Origin: Streptomyces sp. AM 2-1-1
Lineage (GTDB): Bacteria; Actinomycetota; Actinomycetes; Streptomycetales; Streptomycetaceae
Direction of reading: 5' to 3'
Length of the DNA stretch: 64,000 nucleotides
NCBI RefSeq assembly: GCF_029167645.1
Contig: NZ_CP119147.1
Span: 372,001-436,000 of the forward strand
A program made the position numbers and the translations under genes. This document shows, piece after piece, positions 50,037 through 58,021 of the stretch. The first letter of the stretch is position 1. Each line of letters begins with the position of its first letter. The notes under the pieces are model-generated. The model did no database searches, was not told the DNA's origin, and saw nothing but the letters and a program-made list of their open reading frames with translations.

Positions 50037-51022
50037 CGGCTGCCTCCCCGGGGGCGGACCCGACGGTGCCTGAGCTGGCCCGCGAGCCAGTGCCATGACG
50101 CGGCGGCGGGGATGACCACGCTGGTGGCGGTCATGGTGGTGACCTCGTCGCGGGTCCTCGGTCCGGGGGCGATGCGTGCCCAGGCGAAGTGCGCCGTGGC
50201 CGCGGTCCAGAGCGCTGCGGCGACTGCGGCGGCGCGTGGCCGGCCCGCTGCGAGACCGCCGACGGCGGCGCAGGCGAGGGCCGTGGTGGCCAGATGTCCG
50301 GGGAGCCGGCCGCGGGGCGCCTCCGCCCGTGTCCACCAGTCGCGCCCGTGCAGACGGTTCATCAGAACGTCGTCGGCGTTGCCGCGCTGAGCGCGTACGG
50401 AGGCCCAGCGGTCGGCCGGGCGTACCGGATGACGGGTGGTACGGCCGCCCCGGTCCAGCGTCCAGCCCGCGTCCATGACGCGCAGGGCCAGATCGGCGTC
50501 CTCGCGGAAAGCGCGCGGGAACCGTTCGTCGAACCCGCCCACTTCCTTGAGGGCCGTCGCGCGGAAAGCCATGTCGGCGGTGGCCCAGGCCGCGTTCTCC
50601 AGCCCGGCGGTGCCCCGCTCCCAGTCCGTGGGCCTCCGGTCATCCGGGAGGGGGACCGTCAGCCGCCCCTGTACACCGGCCGTTCGCTCATCGGCCGAGG
50701 CGAGATCCTCGGCGAGCCGCTCGCCCCAGTCCGGCAGTACCTGGACGTCGTCGTCGAGGAAGACGACCCAGGGCGCGCCCACCGCGCGGGCGCCCGCGTT
50801 GCGGGCGGCGGCGGGGCCCCGGCCGCCGGTTGCCAGCACGCGGACGCGCGGCTGCCCGGGCGGGCCGAGCGGCAGTCCGTCGCGAGGCTCCGGGCGGTCG
50901 TCCACCACCACCACCTCCACCGGGCGCGGGCCGGCCGATCCGGCCAGTGCGCCGAGGCAGTCGGCCAGGCAGGGCCGGCCGACGGTGGGAATGACGACCG
51001 CGTACTCCACTGTCGTCTTCAT
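50033..51022 (-). CDS. Family 2 glycosyltransferase with C-terminal membrane helices
   Basis: 329 residues. The GT-A domain has YAVVIPTVGRPCLADCLGAL, FLDDDVQVLPDW (metal motif) and GGFDERFPRAFREDADLALR. Residues after about 245 contain hydrophobic segments (LATTALACAAVGGLAAG and a segment ending SWHWLAG), so this transferase is probably membrane-anchored, placing the pathway at the inner face of the membrane. ATG 51022 overlaps the upstream stop (ATGA). Confidence 0.92.
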   Translation of the reverse strand: MKTTVEYAVVIPTVGRPCLADCLGALAGSAGPRPVEVVVVDDRPEPRDGLPLGPPGQPRVRVLATGGRGPAAARNAGARAVGAPWVVFLDDDVQVLPDWGERLAEDLASADERTAGVQGRLTVPLPDDRRPTDWERGTAGLENAAWATADMAFRATALKEVGGFDERFPRAFREDADLALRVMDAGWTLDRGGRTTRHPVRPADRWASVRAQRGNADDVLMNRLHGRDWWTRAEAPRGRLPGHLATTALACAAVGGLAAGRPRAAAVAAALWTAATAHFAWARIAPGPRTRDEVTTMTATSVVIPAAASWHWLAGQLRHRRVRPRGGSR

Positions 51023-52653
51023 GCGAACGCCCCTCCCCGCCGGACGGCGAAGGGGCCGAGAGCCAACAGGTCCACCGGGGCCGAGCCGAAGCACTCCAGC
51101 GCGTCGCGCGGATCGTCGACCATGGGCCGGCCGGCGGTGTTCAGGCTGGTGTTCACCACCACCGGCAGGCCGGTGAGCTGCTCGAAGGCGGTCAGCATCC
51201 GGGCCACCAGTGGCTCCGACGCGGCGTCGACGGTCTGGACCCGCGCGGTGCCGTCGACGTGGACCACCGCCGGAATCCGTTCGCGCCACGCTTCGGCGAC
51301 ATCGTGGACGAAGAGCATGTAAGGGCTCGGCAACGGGCCGCGGAACAGTTCGGCCGCTCGTTCGGCGAGGACCATCGGCGCGACGGGGCGGAACTCCTCC
51401 CGTCCCTTGACCGCGTTGAGCCGCTCCAGGTTTCCGGCCCGTCCGGGATGCGCCAGCAGGGAGCGGTGTCCCAGCGCCCGGGGACCGAACTCGGAGCGCC
51501 CCTGGAACCAGGCGACGATGCCGTCCCGGCCGAGCTCCTCCGCCACGGTCCGGGCGATGTCGTCCGGCTCCTCGTACGGTACGGCGGCCCGCTCCAGCCA
51601 GCCCCGTAGTTCGTCGTCGCTCCAGCCGCGGCCGAGGGCCGGGGTCGGCATCGCCTCGACGGGCTCCTTCTCACCGGCCACGTGCAGGGCCGCGCCCAGC
51701 GCCGTACCGGCGTCGCCGGCGGCGGGCTGCACCCAGATCTCGCGGAAGGGCCCTTCGCGGTGGAGCCGGGTGTTGGCGACGCAGTTGAGCGCCACCCCTC
51801 CTGCGAGGGCGAGCACGTCGTCGCCCGTCCGGCCGTGCAGCCACCGGGCGAGGTCCAGTACGACCTCCTCCAGGCACGCCTGGGCGCTCGCCGCCACGTC
51901 CGCGTGGTCCTGCGTCCACGGGGTTCCTGGTTCCCTGCCCGGTACGAGCGAGGCCCAGGGCACGGGCCGTGCGGTGAAGCCGCCCGTTGCGTCCGCCCGG
52001 ACGAACTCCCGCAGGCGGTCGGCGAAGCGCGGCTTGCCGTAGGAGGCGAGCGCCATGACCTTGAATTCGTCGCTGCTGCGGAGGAACCCCAGGTGCTGCG
52101 TCAGGTCCTCGTAGAACAGACCGACGGAGTGCGGCAGCTTCTGCGAGGACAGGACCGTCAGTTGCCGGTCGACGTAGTGGCCGGAGAGGTGCGAGCCGCA
52201 CTCACCGCGGCCGTCGAGCACCAGGACCGCGCAGTCGGCATGCGGCGACGCCTGCCCGGCGGACGCCGCGTGGGCCACGTGGTGGGGGACGAAGCGCACT
52301 TTGCCCGGATCGAGGCCGGGAAGCGCCTCGGCGAGGAACTCCGGTGCACGGCGGGCGTATTCCTGGCGCAGCGGGTCCCAGGGGTCGTTCAGTTCCATCG
52401 TTTCGGCGGGGCGGGCGAGACCGGGGTCGTAGGAGTAGGCGACCACGTCGAGGTCGGCGGGCCGGAGCCCGGCCTGCTCCAGGCACCAGCGGGCGCTCAG
52501 TTCGGGCAGCTCCCAGGCGGAGAAGGGAAGGGGTCGCTTGCCGTGCTTACGGCGGCTGAATCGTTCCTCCTCCGCGGCCGCGACGATCCGGCCGTCGACG
52601 ACCAGGGCCGCGGCGGGATCGTGGAAGAGTGCGTTGACACCGAGGACGCGCAT
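51019..52653 (-). CDS. O-carbamoyltransferase (NodU/CmcH family)
   Basis: 544 residues. The N-terminal Kae1-like domain has VNALFHDPAAALV, EEERFSRRKHGKRPLPF and PHHVAHAASA, the carbamoyl-adenylate-forming site. The C-terminal YrdC-like part has WFQGRSEFGPRALGHRS and FRPVAPMVLAE, diagnostic of the family. It moves a carbamoyl group from carbamoyl phosphate to a hydroxyl, here presumably on a sugar of the glycan. It overlaps the next gene by 4 bp. No other carbamoyl acceptor gene is in view. Confidence 0.95.
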   Translation of the reverse strand: MRVLGVNALFHDPAAALVVDGRIVAAAEEERFSRRKHGKRPLPFSAWELPELSARWCLEQAGLRPADLDVVAYSYDPGLARPAETMELNDPWDPLRQEYARRAPEFLAEALPGLDPGKVRFVPHHVAHAASAGQASPHADCAVLVLDGRGECGSHLSGHYVDRQLTVLSSQKLPHSVGLFYEDLTQHLGFLRSSDEFKVMALASYGKPRFADRLREFVRADATGGFTARPVPWASLVPGREPGTPWTQDHADVAASAQACLEEVVLDLARWLHGRTGDDVLALAGGVALNCVANTRLHREGPFREIWVQPAAGDAGTALGAALHVAGEKEPVEAMPTPALGRGWSDDELRGWLERAAVPYEEPDDIARTVAEELGRDGIVAWFQGRSEFGPRALGHRSLLAHPGRAGNLERLNAVKGREEFRPVAPMVLAERAAELFRGPLPSPYMLFVHDVAEAWRERIPAVVHVDGTARVQTVDAASEPLVARMLTAFEQLTGLPVVVNTSLNTAGRPMVDDPRDALECFGSAPVDLLALGPFAVRRGGAFA

Positions 52654-52665
52654 GGAAAACCTCCG

Positions 52666-53661
52666 TCAGAGCCGGGGGGCCGGGGACATGGCTTCGGGCG
52701 AGGAGGAGAAGTGGGCGATGGTCCGCTTGAGCCCCTCCTCCCAGCTCACTCTCGGTTCCCAGCCCAGCAGTTCACGGGCGAGCGCGGTGTCGGGCCGGCG
52801 ACGCTCCGGGTCGTCCTGGGGGCGCGCGACGAAGGTGAGGGAGGAGGAGGACCCGGTCAGCGCGATGACCCGGTGTGCGATCTCCAGGACCGTGGCCTCT
52901 TCGCCGCCGCCGATGTTGACCGGGCGCACCGCCTGGCTGGCCGCCACGAGGAGGACTCCCTCGACCGTGTCGTCCACGTAGCAGAGCGAGCGGGTCTGGC
53001 TTCCGTCGCCCGCCACCGTCAGCGGCTCACCGGCAAGCGCCTGGCAGACGAAGGTCGGGACGGCACGGCCGTCGTGGGCCCGCATACGGGGGCCGTAGGT
53101 GTTGAACATGCGTACGATTCCCGCGTTCACTCCCTTGGCGCCGACGTGCGCGGTGACCAGCGCCTCGGCGAACCTCTTGGACTCGTCGTAGACGCTGCGC
53201 GGCCCCACCGGATTGACGTTGCCCCAGTAGTCCTCCCGCTGCGGGTGGACCAGCGGGTCCCCGTAGACCTCGGAGGTGGACGCGAGAAGGAAGCGCGCCC
53301 CGTCCCGCAGCGCCAGGGCCAGCGCATTGCGGGTGCCGAGGCTGCCGACGTCCATGGTCTCCAGGGGATGGCGCAGGTAGTCGGCCGGCGAGGCCGGGCA
53401 CGCGAAGTGCAGCACGAGGTCGTAGGGGCCCGGCAGCTCGTCCGTCATGGAGTCCGAGGAGACGTCGCACCGTACGAAGCGGAAGCCGGGGCGTCCGGCC
53501 AGATGCGCGATGTTGCTCTCGGAGCCGGAGAGAAGGTTGTCCGCGCAGTCGACTTCGACTCCCGAATCCAGCAGTCGTTCGCAGAGGTGGGAGCCGAGAA
53601 ATCCGGCTCCACCGGTCACGACGGCCCGGTGCCAGGGACCGGATGGCGTCAGCAGGGGCAT
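52666..53661 (-). CDS. UDP-glucuronate decarboxylase (UDP-xylose synthase type) / NAD-dependent epimerase
   Basis: 331 residues. VVTGGAGFLGSHLCERLL binds NAD, STSEVYGDP and YDESKRFAEAL (catalytic Tyr and Lys) are SDR active-site elements, and ACPASPADYLRHPLETM with NVNPVGPRS is the signature of UXS proteins. It would convert UDP-glucuronate to UDP-xylose, a donor for one of the GT enzymes. It is the first gene of the operon; the next gene follows after 12 bp. A related 4-epimerase activity cannot be fully excluded. Confidence 0.9.
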   Translation of the reverse strand: MPLLTPSGPWHRAVVTGGAGFLGSHLCERLLDSGVEVDCADNLLSGSESNIAHLAGRPGFRFVRCDVSSDSMTDELPGPYDLVLHFACPASPADYLRHPLETMDVGSLGTRNALALALRDGARFLLASTSEVYGDPLVHPQREDYWGNVNPVGPRSVYDESKRFAEALVTAHVGAKGVNAGIVRMFNTYGPRMRAHDGRAVPTFVCQALAGEPLTVAGDGSQTRSLCYVDDTVEGVLLVAASQAVRPVNIGGGEEATVLEIAHRVIALTGSSSSLTFVARPQDDPERRRPDTALARELLGWEPRVSWEEGLKRTIAHFSSSPEAMSPAPRL

Positions 53662-53710
53662 GGGACGGCCTTTCGTCCGCAGAGGTGGAAGTGCGAGGCC
53701 GCGGTGATTC

Positions 53711-53735
53711 CGACGGACACGAGCGGCTGGGTTCC
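53711..53735 (-). promoter_or_regulatory. Possible SigE-like ECF promoter of the heptose-glycan operon
   Basis: On the minus strand GGAAC (53735-53731) is followed after 16 bases by GTCGGAA. The -35 fits the Streptomyces SigE consensus well; the -10 only partly. The start codon lies 50 bp downstream. Suggestive only. Confidence 0.3.
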
Positions 53736-53858
53736 CGAGTCAGCAGCTTTCACACATTGAATCCGGCCTGCAACAGCAAACCCGCCGAGCGGGTGATCCT
53801 GCTCCGCCACCGGAGCGCCTCCCTCACTGGGACGCACCGACTGGCAGACACAGCGGTG

Positions 53859-53896
53859 AGCCGTCGGACCCGGCCACACGGCTAGGTCCGACGGCT
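53859..53896 (-). terminator. Strong inverted repeat after the CBS-domain gene
   Basis: Perfect 12-base arms AGCCGTCGGACC / GGTCCGACGGCT flank a 14-base loop, 27 bp downstream of the CBS gene stop. It should separate CBS transcription from the glycan operon promoter. Confidence 0.7.
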
Positions 53897-53922
53897 CCGC
53901 CGGTCGTCGACGCGCTCCCCGT

Positions 53923-54339
53923 TCAGTCGGTGGAGAGGGCTTCGAGCAGATCCCCCACCTGGGGGTCGGTCAAGGACCGGGCGACGTCGGCCGTGGCCAC
54001 CACGCCCACGAGCGTGTGACCGTCGATGACCGGGAGGCGGCGGACCTTGTGCGCGGTCATCGTGCGCAGAATCTCCTCGGTGTCGTCGTCGGCACCTATC
54101 GTGACCGCCTCGCCCTGGGCCAGCTCTCCGGCGGTGCACGCGGCCGGGTCCTTGCCGGCACCGAGCACCTTCGTCACGATGTCGCGGTCCGTGAGCATCC
54201 CCTTGAGCTTCTCGTCCGTGCCGCAGATCGGCAGCGCGCCCACGCCGAGGTCCGTCATCTTCTTCGCGGCGTCGAGGACGCTCTCGTCCGCTCCGACGCA
54301 TTCGGTACCGCTGGTCATGATGTCGCGTGCGGTTGCCAT
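53923..54339 (-). CDS. Tandem CBS-domain protein
   Basis: 138 residues with two CBS motifs (ARDIMTSG to ICGTDEKLKGMLTDRDIV, and GEAVTIGADDDTEEILRTM to LPVIDGHTLVGVVATADVARSL). It has no catalytic domain. Such stand-alone CBS pairs bind adenosyl nucleotides and are commonly induced by stress. ATG at 54339 is chosen because AAGGAG lies six bases upstream; the GTG at 54354 overlaps that site. It lies upstream of, but is separated by a hairpin from, the glycan operon. Confidence 0.93.
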   Translation of the reverse strand: MATARDIMTSGTECVGADESVLDAAKKMTDLGVGALPICGTDEKLKGMLTDRDIVTKVLGAGKDPAACTAGELAQGEAVTIGADDDTEEILRTMTAHKVRRLPVIDGHTLVGVVATADVARSLTDPQVGDLLEALSTD

Positions 54340-54887
54340 GATCGTCTCCTTCACGTGGTGATCGGGTGGCAGGCCCTGGGTTCCCGGAGTGGCGCCGCTC
54401 TAACATCCGACCGGCCGGATCGGGGAGGAGTTCGCGAGGGAAGGGTCCGGCCGTTCGTCGGCGGGCGCCGGAGAGACCGGAACCTCGCGTCGGCCATCGC
54501 GGACACGAGGCTGTCCGTGTCCGGCATGCGGGCCCCGCCGACAGCGCCGATGCTGGCAGGAGACCGCCGGTGAGCCGGACGAATGCCGCCCGCAGGTGGC
54601 CCGGAAGGAGGGCGGAGGGGAGCCGGTCGCCCTCCCGGGTACGCCCCCGGCCCCGAAGGTTTTCGCGGCGTGGACGGGTGAGCCGCACCGGGCGGGGTAC
54701 TCAGCGGCTCCGACCGGCCGTCCGGTCGCGCAGCCGGAAAACGCCGCCCGCCTCGGACCGGTGCCCGCACGCGAACCGGCCGGCTCGTCGAGGCGGCCCG
54801 AGGGTCGTCGTCGCGGGGACGGCGCCCGTGCCGTCTCCCTTCCCGCCCCGCACCGGAGCAGTTCCGTCGAACAGCACAGGGAGCACC
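54340..54887. other. 548-bp divergent intergenic region
   Basis: It carries the promoters of the CBS gene (minus) and the SDR gene (plus). A sigma-B-like element is listed separately. It is GC-rich and open in several frames, but no ribosome binding site or family-like protein supports a gene. Confidence 0.6.
54676..54700 (+). promoter_or_regulatory. Possible sigma-B-type promoter of the SDR gene
   Basis: GGGT, 15 bases, then GGGTAC fits the GNNT-N14-16-GGGTA(C/T) pattern of Streptomyces SigB-family promoters. It would give a leader of about 180 bases before the SDR start at 54888. Confidence 0.35.
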
Positions 54888-55775
54888 ATGCCGAGCAACG
54901 ACCGGCCGCAGGACCCCAACCGGATCCACCCGCGTCCCGACTTCCCGCAGCAGGAACAGCAGCATCCGGGCTGGACGGGTCCCATGGACCCGCCGCCCGA
55001 CCACGGCGAGGACTCCTACCAGGGCTCCGGCCTTCTCACCGGTCGCAAGGCCGTCGTGACGGGAGGCGACTCCGGCATCGGCCGCGCGGTCGCCCTCGCG
55101 TTCGCCCGGGAAGGCGCCGACGTCCTGCTGACCCACCTCGCCGAGGAGGAGGACGAGGCACGCGAGACCGTGCGCCTGGTGGAGCAGGCGGGCCGCACCG
55201 CAATACCCGCTGTGTGCGACATCCGGGACGAGGAGCAGTGCCGGGCCCTCGTCGAGCAGGCGGTCTCCGCCTTCGGCCGCATCGACGTCCTGGTCAACAA
55301 CGCGGGGTACCAGATGTCGCAGCCCGACGGGATCGCCGCCATCTCCACCGAGCAGTTCGACCGGGTCGTACGCACCAACCTGTACGGGATGTTCTGGCTC
55401 TGCAAGACTGCTCTGCCGCACATCCCGCCGGGCGGATCGATCATCAACACGACGTCCGTCCAGGCCTACAAGCCGAGCCCGCACCTTCTGGACTACGCGA
55501 TGACCAAGGGGGCGATCGTCACCTTCACCCAGGGCCTCGCCCAGATGCTCGCGGCCGAGGGCATCCGCGTCAACGCAGTGGCACCCGGCCCCGTCTGGAC
55601 CCCCCTCATTCCGGCGACCATGCCCGACACCACGGAGTTCGGCGAACAAGGTCCCTTCGGGAGGCCCGCGCAGCCCGCCGAGATGGCGCCGGCCTACGTC
55701 TTCCTGGCCTCGGCGAACGCCTCGTACATCACCGGCGAGATCATGAACGCGACCGGCGGGACGCCTCTTCCCTGA
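54888..55775 (+). CDS. Short-chain dehydrogenase, general stress protein 39 type
   Basis: 295 residues. After a Pro/Gln-rich N-terminal extension of 45 residues (usual for Gsp39-like SDRs) come the NAD(P) loop GGDSGIGRA, VNNAG, catalytic Ser in INTTSVQ and YAMTK. The end SYITGEIMNATGGTP closes the Rossmann fold. GGGAG lies 4 bases before ATG 54888. The homologues I know of are stress-induced oxidoreductases of uncertain substrate. The following sigma-factor gene supports a stress setting. Confidence 0.94.
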   Translation: MPSNDRPQDPNRIHPRPDFPQQEQQHPGWTGPMDPPPDHGEDSYQGSGLLTGRKAVVTGGDSGIGRAVALAFAREGADVLLTHLAEEEDEARETVRLVEQAGRTAIPAVCDIRDEEQCRALVEQAVSAFGRIDVLVNNAGYQMSQPDGIAAISTEQFDRVVRTNLYGMFWLCKTALPHIPPGGSIINTTSVQAYKPSPHLLDYAMTKGAIVTFTQGLAQMLAAEGIRVNAVAPGPVWTPLIPATMPDTTEFGEQGPFGRPAQPAEMAPAYVFLASANASYITGEIMNATGGTPLP

Positions 55776-56089
55776 ACACGGTCCGCCAAGGCCTTCGGTT
55801 TCGGCGCGGGCCGGGACCGGAGCGTCGATCCCCGCAGGGCGGTCCGGTCACGGCGCCGGTGGGCCGAGCCGGCCGAGCAGCGGATCCGTCCGCACGACCT
55901 GCTCGGCGAAGCGAGGGCTGCTGGAGCGCGGCGCGCCGCACGCCCTCACGCGTTTGGCCGGGGTTCTTCCGGGTATGCCCCCGGAGTGCTTCGGACATGA
56001 GGCGCGCCCGTGGGCACACCGGGCGCCGCGTGTCCGGCTCCCCGCGACTCCCTCGGTGGATGTGTGGACCCCGGCGAGGAGCGACCAGC
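55776..56089. other. 314-bp intergenic region, sigma-factor promoter
   Basis: The first half holds the SDR 3' end without a clear hairpin. A sigma-B-like promoter lies at 55952-55976 and leaves a leader of about 105 bases to the sigma-factor gene. Confidence 0.6.
55952..55976 (+). promoter_or_regulatory. SigB-type promoter GTTT-N15-GGGTAT upstream of the sigma-factor gene
   Basis: GTTT at 55952, 15 bases, then GGGTAT at 55971 is a close match to the Streptomyces SigB/SigF-family consensus. It suggests autoregulation or control by a related sigma factor. Confidence 0.6.
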
Positions 56090-56890
56090 ATGCAGACCGT
56101 TCGCCCTTCGACGCCGCGCCCGCTCGCCAAGGTGCCGTGGGACGTCGGCGTCTTCCTTCGTCTGCGGGCGCTCCCGCAGGGCCCGGAGCGCGAGGCTCTG
56201 CGGGTCGAGACGATCTGTCTGTGGCTGCCGCTGGCACACCGGCTCGCGTCCCATTTCCCCGACCGCGGCGAGCCGTTGGAGGATCTTCGGCAGGTGGCCG
56301 CTCTGGGGCTCATCGAGGCGGTGGACCGGTACGACCCCTCCCGGCACCGGACGTTCGTGGCCTACGCCGAGCCTCTGGTCGCGGGAGAACTCAGGCGGTA
56401 TCTGCGCGAGCACGCCCGGCACGCCCCGTTGCCCCGACCGGTGGGAGACCTCCGTGACCAGGTCCGGTCATCGCAGAGACGGCTTGCCCGGGCGCGCGAC
56501 GGGTCGCTCCCCACGTGGGCGGAGATCGCCGCCGACACCGGACTGAGCGATGCCGAGGTCCTGACGGGCATGGAGGCGCTCCACCGTCGTCGTACGACCT
56601 CAGGGGACACGGACACGGAAGCGGCCGGTCCGAACGGCCGCTTCGCCCCGTACGAACAGATGGACGGCGGCGCCCGCGCCCTCGAGGCGGCCATCGACCG
56701 TGAGGCGATCAGACCCGGTCTGCGCACGCTGCCCGAGCGCGAGCGGACCATTCTTTACCTGCGCTACTTCTGCGACATGACTCAGTCCCGGATCGCCACG
56801 TACGTCGGCATCTCGCAGGTGCACGTCTCGCACCTGTTGAGCCGTTCCTGCGAGCGACTGCGCGCCCACGCATGTCAGGAGGCCACATGA
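56090..56890 (+). CDS. RNA polymerase sigma factor of the SigB/F/G stress-sporulation group
   Basis: 266 residues. Region 2 (EDLRQVAALGLIEAVDRY, FVAYAEPLVAGELRRYLRE), region 3 (LPTWAEIAADTGLSDAEV) and region 4 (LPERERTILYLRYFCDMTQ, then GISQVHVSHLLSRS) match the SigB/F group. It lacks region 1.1. AGGAG lies 9 bases before ATG 56090. Its stop overlaps the next start (ATGA). No anti-sigma or anti-anti-sigma gene is next to it, so its control must come from elsewhere. Target promoters in this window may include the GGGTA(C/T) elements noted here. Confidence 0.94.
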   Translation: MQTVRPSTPRPLAKVPWDVGVFLRLRALPQGPEREALRVETICLWLPLAHRLASHFPDRGEPLEDLRQVAALGLIEAVDRYDPSRHRTFVAYAEPLVAGELRRYLREHARHAPLPRPVGDLRDQVRSSQRRLARARDGSLPTWAEIAADTGLSDAEVLTGMEALHRRRTTSGDTDTEAAGPNGRFAPYEQMDGGARALEAAIDREAIRPGLRTLPERERTILYLRYFCDMTQSRIATYVGISQVHVSHLLSRSCERLRAHACQEAT

Positions 56891-57867
56891 ACGACGCCGC
56901 CGAACGGCATCTGCCGGGCGAGACGGCCGGCCTCGCCGCACGCCTCCACGGCCTGCTCCGCCTCCGGAACTCCAGAAGCCGCGTTCTGGTCACCGGCTGG
57001 TTCAGCTTCCTGGACGGCGAGGTGACAGCAGGCGACGCCCTGGCCGAACGAGCGGTCGTCACCGCACTCGATCGTCTGGGGATCCGGCACGACACGGCGT
57101 GGAGTCCGGTGTTCGCCCCGGGAGCGCTGACACTCGAAGCGGCGCTCCCGCAGGACTACGAAGCGGTCCTCTTCGTCTGCGGCCCGCTGCACGGCGAACG
57201 CATCGCCGAACTCCACCGCCGCTACGCTTCCTGTCGCCGGGTGGCCGTCGGAGTGAGCGTTCTCGACCCGGACGGTCCGGCCGCGCGGGGCTTCCACGAG
57301 GTGGTGGCCCGGGACGGCACGAACGGCAGGATGACGGCGGACCTCGCGGCGAACGCTCCGGTGCCGACCGCCCCGGCCGTGGCGGGAGTGGCACTGACGT
57401 ACGGTCAGGGGGAGTACGGCGACCGCCGGATCCACGACCGGGTGGGCGAAGTCCTGCTGCCCTGGCTGGCCGCTCAGGACTGCGCACGGATCGAGGCCGA
57501 CACCCGGCTGGCCCGCGACGACTGGCGCCACTGCCGCACTCCCGACCAGTACCTCTCCCTGGTCGGGCGGCTGGACGTCATGGTCACCGACCGGCTCCAC
57601 GGCCTCGTTCTCGCTCTGCGGGCCGGCGTACCCGCCCTGGTGGTGGACCCCGTGGAGGGTGGTGCCAAGGTGACGGCACAGGCGCGGCTCCTTCGCTGGC
57701 CCGCCCTCCTGCCCGGTGAGGGGCTGCTGCCGGAGCTCCTGGACCACTGGTGGGCGTGGTGCCTGTCCCCCGCGGGAGCCGCTGCGGCCCGGCGTCGCCG
57801 GACCTGGTTGCTCGGAGACACGGTGATGAGGAGTCCGGTCACTGACTGCGACGACCGCGACGTTTAA
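56887..57867 (+). CDS. Polysaccharide pyruvyl transferase family protein
   Basis: 326 residues. The GT-B-like fold has VLVTGWFSFLDGEVTAGDA at the start, VLFVCGPL, and the family hallmark VTDRLHGLVLALRAGVPALVVD in the C-terminal third. These enzymes add ketal pyruvate to sugars, or act as related glycan-modifying transferases. GGAGG lies 5 bases before ATG 56887, within the end of the sigma gene, and the genes overlap as ATGA. A glycan-modifying enzyme coupled to a stress sigma factor, 3 kb from the heptose-glycan operon, suggests a cell-surface response. Acceptor unknown. Confidence 0.88.
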   Translation: MNDAAERHLPGETAGLAARLHGLLRLRNSRSRVLVTGWFSFLDGEVTAGDALAERAVVTALDRLGIRHDTAWSPVFAPGALTLEAALPQDYEAVLFVCGPLHGERIAELHRRYASCRRVAVGVSVLDPDGPAARGFHEVVARDGTNGRMTADLAANAPVPTAPAVAGVALTYGQGEYGDRRIHDRVGEVLLPWLAAQDCARIEADTRLARDDWRHCRTPDQYLSLVGRLDVMVTDRLHGLVLALRAGVPALVVDPVEGGAKVTAQARLLRWPALLPGEGLLPELLDHWWAWCLSPAGAAAARRRRTWLLGDTVMRSPVTDCDDRDV

Positions 57868-58021
57868 CCGCCCATGAGGGTGGTACCCGACCATCGCCGG
57901 AGGACGGACGGGCTGCCCACCGTTTCCGGCGCCGCCCCCTCCGCGTCGTGCGCCGTGCGCCGCACGCACGCCTCTCGTCGGGGCCCGGACGACTTCTCAC
58001 TTCCCGTCATCGGAGGAACCA

